Source: Hypericum androsaemum
Taxonomy: Eukaryota > Streptophyta > Magnoliopsida > Malpighiales > Hypericaceae
Direction of reading: 5' to 3'
Length of the DNA stretch: 64,000 bases
Assembly: GCA_963995505.1 (NCBI GenBank)
Contig: OZ023190.1
Span: forward strand, 17,416,092 to 17,480,091
The number at the start of each line of letters is the position of its first letter. Position 1 is the stretch's first letter. Positions 58,272-64,000 of this stretch are shown here, in pieces. Under the pieces are notes generated by a model. That model did no database searches, was not told where the DNA came from, and saw only the letters and a list, made by a program, of their open reading frames with translations. A program made the position numbers and the translations under genes.

Positions 58272-58545
58272 TGTTAGGGATTGTTCCAAATTCCTAATTA
58301 GAGTAGGGCTCTATTTCCTGATCAGAATAGAGTACTAGTCTCCTATATATATACGACCTATGCCTAGGTCTTATTTGTACTAGTTGAGAGTTGTGAGGTA
58401 GAGAGAACCCTCACGGAGGCCTTGTAACCAATTGGACTCACATAGTGGACGACTCTCCTTTGCCCGTGGTTTTCTCCCCGTCTTGGAGTTTTCCACGTAA
58501 TTCTCGTGTCTCGTGTTTTACTCGTTTCGATCTTATTTCTCAACA
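58272..58545 (+). repeat. Copia-3 right LTR
   Basis: 274-bp partner of 53,417-53,690; ends CTCAACA and is followed by the right duplication AATAA. Confidence 0.93.
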
Positions 58546-59975
58546 AATAAAAATGAACAAGAACAAGAAACCTAAACCAGATAAACATGATCAAGAACAA
58601 TCTAAACCTTTTACACAACCCATCCCGAAACCTATTGCAACCAACTAACAGAAACTTAGTGCTGTCATTAAATGAAGACTAATAATGTACATCGGCTAAT
58701 TACTTGAGCAGCAATAGCAAGAATACTATAAAGTTGAACTAACCAAAGTTGCGGAAGGCAGGAAACTAACCTGTTGTCCCTAGTGAGATGATTCTGAAAT
58801 ATTTCACAGGTAAGAGTTTCCTTTAAACTTCCTAAGAGACACAGATAGATTGTCACTTTTTTTTTTGCGGGGTCGGATTGTCACTTTAAATACAGTGGAC
58901 AATGAGCAATTATTGACCCTCACCAACACACGTACAATTTTCACACTTTTGGGTTTCTCATCAATCCCGGCCAATAGCTGTCATCCAAATTTGTGTCTGA
59001 TTGATGCTGAAGTAATTAGCTGCACATGTATGTAGCTTTATGGCTGATTGTACCAATGTCCGACAATTCTAGCAAGCGATCATCAGTTTCTTGGTTGTAT
59101 GCATCTTGACAGATAGTACTTCTAGCACGGAAGTTAATTCAGCTCTAGGAGTTTGATGTCAAAACGATCAACCTCTCAACTCAACAGCTTGGTCCTATAG
59201 TAGTGGAGTATGCACTAATATCGACCATTGTAATTGGCTAAAGCATTTCATCAATCAAGTGCAGGGGAACTAAAACTAGCATGTTGCCTTCAGTGAGATG
59301 ATTCTGAAACATTCCACTCGTTACTAGTAGTGGTAAGAGTTTCCTTTCAATAGCATTATGGAGAAGACACTCGTGGACCACAATCACTGACCCTCGCCTG
59401 TGAGAATTTCCATATTCTCTCCAACTTCACCATCTCACGTGCAAGGCCAATAGTTGTCATCCAAAGCAAATGGCCATAATCAAGAAAGTGTTGATTATTG
59501 ATATTTGGAACCCCGATGGTTCTTTTCAGTAAGAGTGTTTTTCTTTTTCTTAATATAATCTACAGTTTCTATTTCCAATTTCTCCAATAGATAAAATATT
59601 GGAAAATATGGGCAGATCAAGCTGTATTTTTCAATCTTCATTATTGATCGTCCTCCCGCCCGCCAATCACCCACTCATTAGTGAGTGAGCTCAAATATAT
59701 TCTCCGAGATTTTACATTATGCCATTTTGATTTAAATTTTATCTCCGTCGACTTTTACATCGCAAACTGTCATTTCGAGTAGGAATGAGCAAATGGTTCG
59801 CGATTTTTTTTCTCACCCCTATGACACCGAGGAACTCATTTTTTGTTTGGCTTTTCTAATGATTCAGAATGCGACGGTTAACGGCATCGTGCAATTGACA
59901 AATGTGCCTCTTAAAAAAGTGGTTTTCAGATGAGTGCGCTAAAATCTAGAGGTGAATACTCTTAATAAAAAAATA
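58546..59975. other. Former DUF247 copy 2 upstream region with internal repeat
   Basis: Continues the DUF247-1-like upstream DNA (44,590 onward) interrupted by copia-3. The module 'agtgagatgattctgaaa' occurs twice here (58,781 and 59,291), each followed by similar promoter-side blocks; the stretch between may be flank of a lost gene copy. No coding sequence is supported. Confidence 0.5.
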
Positions 59976-60339
59976 GGGCAAATTACCCTCACGCCCCTGT
60001 ACTTTGGTCACCCTCCCTCTAGGGTCCCTGACTTTTGGAAAATGATTGTCCCGTCCCTAAGTTTTGATAATAATAGACTATCGGGTCCCTGGAGCCGGAA
60101 TATTTCATATTCTCCGGTGATACCCCACTTGAAATGACCAAAATACTCCCTCACAAAAAAATTAAAAAAAAAATGTCTTTCCTTCTCCTTCTTCTTCCTC
60201 CCACTTCATCTTCTTCCTTCCACCTTCAACCAAAATCAAACCTAAAAAACCCAGAAATCTGACAACTAAAACCCAAAAATCTAAGTGACCCAATTCAAAA
60301 ATTACTCGACTAAAAAATACTCGAATCAACCAAACCCAG

Positions 60340-60479
60340 AAATGGTGCCGACACCGACTTTTAGTCGCGGGTCATTAATGAACTCGAACCCAGCTTGCAC
60401 CGTAGGAGCCGAACAGGGCGGCCTTGCAGTTTCCCGACAACCTCAGAAAGCTCCAGAACCTCTTGCGAAAGGCGGTTAT
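60340..60479. other. GC-rich core of the MULE, left of the Cassandra array
   Basis: GC-rich compared with its surroundings and probably captured from a host gene, but I recognise no protein family in any frame. It ends with GTTAT (60,475-60,479), likely the left target-site duplication of the Cassandra insertion. Confidence 0.4.
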
Positions 60480-61449
60480 TGTGATACCCCGATCTGTTCT
60501 GTCTGAAACGCTTAAGTAATTTGATTGGTACTATCCATATCAACAAGGTGCACCTTCTTTTCTGGCACACATCCTGAGAGAACTCCAAAGTTAAACACGT
60601 TTGGCCGAAAGTAGGATCAGGATGGGTGACCTCTTGGGAAGTTTCCCAGGGTGCGTGCGAGTGACCTGTGTTGATCTGTGGAGACAGTCGGTCAAATCAC
60701 GGGGCATTACATTTGGTATCAGAGCGACCTCGGCTTGTACGGTGTGGTTCGGGGATCGAACGCATCTGCAACCGAGGGATTCTGGGACTGTTTGTATCTG
60801 GCGCGACGAGGACGTCGCGTATTTAAGGAGGGGTGTATGTGATACCCCGATCTGTTCTGTCTGAAACGCTTAAGTGATTTGATTGGTACTATCCATATCA
60901 ACAAGGTGCACCTTCTTTTCTGGCACACATCCTGAGAGAACTCCAAGGTTAAACGCGTTTGGCCGAAAGTAGGATCAGGATGGGTGACCTCTTGGGAAGT
61001 TTCCCAGGGTGCGTGCGAGTGACCTGTGTTGATCTGTGGAGACAGTCGGTCAAATCACGGGGCATTACATTTGGTATCAGAGCGACCTCGGCTTGTACGG
61101 TGTGGTTCGGGGATCGAACGCATCTGCAACCGAGGGATTCTGGGACTGTTTGTATCTGGCGCGACGAGGACGTCGCGTATTTAAGGAGGGGTGTATGTGA
61201 TACCCCGATCTGTTCTGTCTGAAACGCTTAAGTGATTTGATTGGTACTATCCATATCAACAAGGTGCACCTTCTTTTCTGGCACACATCCTGAGAGAACT
61301 CCAAGGTTAAACGCGTTTGGCCGAAAGTAGGATCAGGATGGGTGACCTCTTGGGAAGTTTCCCAGGGTGCGTGCGAGTGAGGACAAAGCACGCTGGAAAA
61401 GACCTGTGTTGGCCTGTGGAGACAGTCGGTCAAATCACGGGGCGTTACA
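60480..61449 (+). mobile_element. Cassandra TRIM tandem array: three LTRs, two interiors
   Basis: LTR-A 60,480-60,711, LTR-B 60,838-61,069 (232 bp each), LTR-C 61,196-61,449 (254 bp), with two 126-bp interiors between; the period is exactly 358 bp. LTRs start TGTGATACCCCG and end GCATTACA/GCGTTACA. Each LTR contains a 5S-rRNA-like segment (GTTAAACGCGTTTGG, then AGGATGGGTGACCTCTTGGG), the hallmark of Cassandra. Interiors begin with a tRNA-Met primer site TGGTATCAGAGC (60,714; 61,072) and end with a purine tract AAGGAGGGG. GTTAT occurs just left of LTR-A and one base right of LTR-C, a probable duplication. No protein is encoded. Confidence 0.92.
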
Positions 61450-61450
61450 T

Positions 61451-61728
61451 GTTATCGACTTTGTCGGAGTCGTTCGGGAGGAGGGCGAGGAGCGAGAGGG
61501 CCCGCGCCAGGCCAGCCTTGGCCCGAATTGGCCATCGGTACCGTGAGCCACGCCGACAGCAGCTTCATTACGGTGCTCCTACAGGACCTAATCGGTAACC
61601 TCCAAGTCCTTCATGACAACCAGTGGGTCGATGTGGTCCCCATCCCCACCGCGACGTCGTCGGGTTCCCGAGGGTGTGAGGTCGAGCTTCCTGGGGATGA
61701 CGAAAAAAGAATATTCCTAGCTCAGTGA
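61451..61728 (+). pseudogene. Captured fragment of a 2-oxoglutarate/Fe(II) oxygenase gene
   Basis: Plus-strand frame over about 61,498-61,655 reads PELAIGTVSHADSSF, then ITVLLQDLIGNLQVL and HDNQWVDVVPIPTA. This matches the core of plant 2OG oxygenases of the ACC-oxidase-homologue type, including the HxD iron motif (His-Ala-Asp); the distal His is absent because similarity ends after PIPTA. There is no start codon or complete domain. It lies between MULE TIRs, so it is a transduplicated piece. Confidence 0.75.
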
Positions 61729-62344
61729 AAACGGGCTTCTTCCTCCAATTTCTTGAAGCTTTTCTAAATTGGGTCTCCTGAAGTGTAAAGCTTTAAACTT
61801 GGTGGCCTTGTAGTTTGTTGCAGAGATAGGGAGAAAAATAGATTCCACAAGCTCCAAACCAGAGAAAAATGGGTCTGGCTTCTCATGTCTCGTACAATGA
61901 TTCCCTTAAGAACATAAATAGCCCTTCATTGTTTCGTTGAGGCCGTGGAGGTTAATTTGAACCAGGGTAGAAAATAATCCAAACCCAGAAGGTTGAAAAT
62001 AATTGAGTAGGACTTTTTTTTTTATTGATGTCACGATCTTCGTTCTTGATTTTTCAGCTGTTTTGTTTAATTTTGATTTATTTGGGTTTGACTTTTGATT
62101 GAGAGTGAAAAGTAGAAGAAATTGGGGAAGAAGGTGAAGGGAGAATAAGTTTTTTTTATTTTTTAGTGGGATGACATTTTGGTCATTTCAAGTGGGATAT
62201 CACCGGAGAATATAGAATATTCCGGCTTCAGGGACCCGATAGTCTATTATCATCAAAACTTAGGGACGGGACAATCATTTTCCAAAAGTCAGGGACCCTA
62301 GGGGGAGAGTGACCAAAGTACAGGGATGTGATGATAATTTATCC

Positions 62345-63008
62345 TAAAAAATATGGATAAAAACACTTTAGTATCTTCTATTATAAGATATAGACACTTT
62401 GTATGCCTATTTTAAAAATATCCAATAAAATACCTTATATTTTTGTGAATCTAACATTTTGGTTACTATAGCTGATATGGGTAATAAGGTGATACAAGTT
62501 TATCAAAATTACTTTAAAAAATCACATAAATAAATCGCACCATGATGTCGCCCACGGTTCCAGGTTAGGGTTGGATAAGGGATCGAAAGAATTGAAATTT
62601 GGAAACCTAGGGTTCATGTCAATTAAATTGGGTATTTTGTTGCAGTTTGGGTTAAGGGAAGAAGATGGTGACGTGTATAATTGTTATCAACAAGTCACTT
62701 GAAAAGAGACGGTGACAGTTTTGGGCTATTCCGACCTGGAAGCTCTGCCGTCGTCGTGGCCTACAAGGTGAGCCTCATCGTCATACCGGAGACGGTTACA
62801 GTTTTCCACTTGGCGAAAAATTATAATTGAACTCACACCATTTTGGAATGAACGTAATCAAAATTGCCCATTAAAATATTGCAAGTAATTTCCAGCTTTG
62901 CCATCGTCTTGGAAGTAATAAAAAAATTTCCATTAAAATCTTGGAAGTTCTTCATCGTCGAGAGGTTGAAGATTTGTTTGTGTTTTTTTGCAATATTGCA
63001 ATATAAAC
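62345..63008. other. Intergenic stretch between MULE and DUF247 copy 3
   Basis: AT-rich, no gene supported. The short GC-richer part at 62,700-62,800 has no recognisable frame. Confidence 0.4.
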
Positions 63009-64000
63009 TCACACTGTTTGTATCAGAGTAAGAAGAAGAAGAATGGATGCAGCAAAGACACAAGTGACTGCCCATGGAGTGTTCAAGTAATTGTGTTTCA
63101 GTGTTGCCATCCACTTGTGCCGAGGGATTCTGCAATACTCATCACAGAGATGTAAATAATAGAATTACTTCTTCCTTGTCCAGATTGTGGAACAGCTTTG
63201 ACAGACACTTCATGGTTGTTAGCCAAGTTGTTCTTCAGGATATCATTCATTCTTCACAAGTAGCTTCACGTCGTCAGGCGTGTCGATAAGCATACCCATC
63301 AACGTAAAATAATCGCTGATGTACGAAGAATCGTGATGGCACTGATTGTATGCTAAAAGATTTCTGAAGATGGTTTCTGTGTCATCAGACACGACTATAC
63401 GTGGGATTTCAAGCACCCCATCTTTGAATTGTATGCCGAGCAACTTGTTTAACTTGAATCTGATTCCAGCCTCGTGAAGTTCGGCTAAGCTTCCAACTGT
63501 TTCAAGCCTCCTCTTATATTTTGGTTGCTGCCTATGCTCTGCAGGTAGATGAAAAAGTCTTTGAAAATCGACAAAATGCCTTATCTCTGAGCTTGTCTGC
63601 TAAGCCTTCTTCTTCAATGAAGGCGTTGAAGAAGCGATGAGAGTTAGCTCATGGATGCCCACTGCTCGCTTATTCCTGGACCAATACTTTTGGCAAAGTC
63701 CAGTATTTCCTCCAGAATAAAAAATGGGATCTGATTTTCCATGAGCACCATGTCACGGTGCACCTCCACCAAGAAGAATGACTTGTGATAGATTTTTTTA
63801 ACAGGAGTGGCTGAGTAGGACGTGTGAAATTCAAGCAAGAGCTTGATGACAAAGATGGCATCAACTAGGATCACTTGTACAAATTGATTCGGCATAGAAT
63901 CCCCTTGCTTTCCTTTCATGTCTCTTAATAAGCCTTACAAGATCATCCAAGTCTATGTTGTTGTGTTCAATGAAGCTTATAAAGTATCTCCATTTCTGCT
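63009..64000 (-). pseudogene. DUF247 copy 3, decayed and cut by the window edge
   Basis: Minus-strand blocks in DUF247 order: FVQVILVDAIFVIKLLL (about 63,860), DMVLMENQIPFFILEEILDF (about 63,720), LLGIQFKDGVLEIPRI (about 63,430), FRNLLAYNQCH, SYISDYFTLMGMLIDTPDDV (about 63,300) and the C-terminal anchor with NYLNTPW and SILLLLTLI, ending TGA 63,009-63,011. Several stops and frameshifts separate the blocks. The N-terminal part lies beyond the right edge. Confidence 0.82.

Larger units (their letters stand above)
53417..58545 (+). mobile_element. Ty1/copia element copia-3, young
   Basis: LTRs 53,417-53,690 and 58,272-58,545 (274 bp each, TGTTAGGG…CTCAACA) with about three differences by eye. 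Primer site TGGTATCAGAGC at 53,693 and a polypurine AAGGTGGAGATT before the right LTR. Flanks AATAG (53,412-53,416) and AATAA (58,546-58,550) are a 5-bp duplication with one change; the paralogous empty site is seen near 44,580 (gaatagaaatgag). It sits about 80 bp upstream of DUF247 copy 2. Confidence 0.95.
59976..62344. mobile_element. Pack-MULE-like element with about 190-bp TIRs (copy 2)
   Basis: Left TIR 59,976-60,160 starts GGGCAAATTA; the reverse complement of the right TIR (about 62,155-62,344) starts GGATAAATTA. Both share 'actttggtcac', 'tagggtccctgacttttgg', 'attgtcccgtccctaag' and 'cggaatat'. Flanks TAAAAAAATA (left) and TAAAAAATA (right) suggest the 9-bp duplication typical of Mutator-like elements, with one A added on the left. 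The core holds GC-rich host-gene-like DNA, split by a Cassandra array. No transposase is present. Confidence 0.8.

Noticed and set aside
60480..61449. Three 5S rRNA gene-like sequences
   Set aside because: Only part of the 5S sequence is matched, with many changes, and it lies inside LTRs followed by a tRNA-Met primer site. That is Cassandra structure, not 5S rDNA.
60341..61728. Several 66-118 codon frames across the Cassandra array
   Set aside because: They repeat with the 358-bp unit and run through LTR borders; no protein is expected from Cassandra.
1..64000. Bacterial-type systems (defence island, biosynthetic cluster, toxin-antitoxin)
   Set aside because: Genes have spliceosomal introns and plant families throughout; no operon-like grouping or prokaryotic protein family was seen.

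Overview
The window is nuclear DNA of a flowering plant. Host genes have GT-AG introns and belong to plant families (DUF247, DUF1644, plant-type DeSI/PPPDE isopeptidase, carotenoid cleavage dioxygenase). Intergenic DNA is AT-rich and full of plant transposons (Ty1/copia, Ty3/gypsy with tRNA-Met primer sites, LINEs, MULEs, a Cassandra TRIM, SINE-like inserts). I cannot name the species; a eudicot is my guess. No RNA gene, CRISPR array, organellar or bacterial segment is supported.

Layout. 1-11,000 is the gene-dense part: a GGA-rich satellite, a nine-exon acyl-protein thioesterase (+, 2483-4365), a convergent four-exon DeSI-like isopeptidase (-, 4981-6862) with a tiny tRNA-like insert in its first intron, and a DUF1644 zinc-finger gene (-, 7989-8987) with a probable long 5' UTR intron. 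11,000-20,400 is mostly mobile or decayed: a fold-back MITE, a long-TIR MULE holding a 5'-truncated LINE, a short copia derivative, a Cassandra LTR, and a broken Gfo/Idh/MocA oxidoreductase copy. 20,432-24,365 is a twelve-exon carotenoid cleavage dioxygenase with two frameshifts and no visible last exon. A nested stack follows: copia-1 (24,376 on) is interrupted by a long-LTR element and by a LINE fragment, and that LINE is split by copia-2 (31,143-37,365, TSD ACTCG).

37,545-42,600 holds a second copy of a sequence also seen at 16.8-17.6 kb (here with a younger LINE insert), a 5 x 92 bp tandem array, and a two-exon membrane-protein gene with no in-frame ATG. From 43,231 to the right edge is a minus-strand DUF247 cluster: one intact gene (43,231-44,511), one copy with two frameshifts (52,027-53,336) and one decayed copy cut by the window edge. 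The copies are separated by a young gypsy element (46,690-51,873, TSD GTGGG), a young copia element (53,417-58,545) and a Pack-MULE-like element (59,976-62,344). The last carries a piece of a 2-oxoglutarate oxygenase gene and a three-LTR Cassandra tandem array.

The host genes do not form a pathway. What ties the window together is its history: tandem duplication of DUF247, gene decay, and layered insertions whose order can be read from target-site duplications and from empty-site paralogues inside the same window. I found no credible new biological system; the most distinctive structure is the 5S-like Cassandra array inside the gene-capturing MULE.
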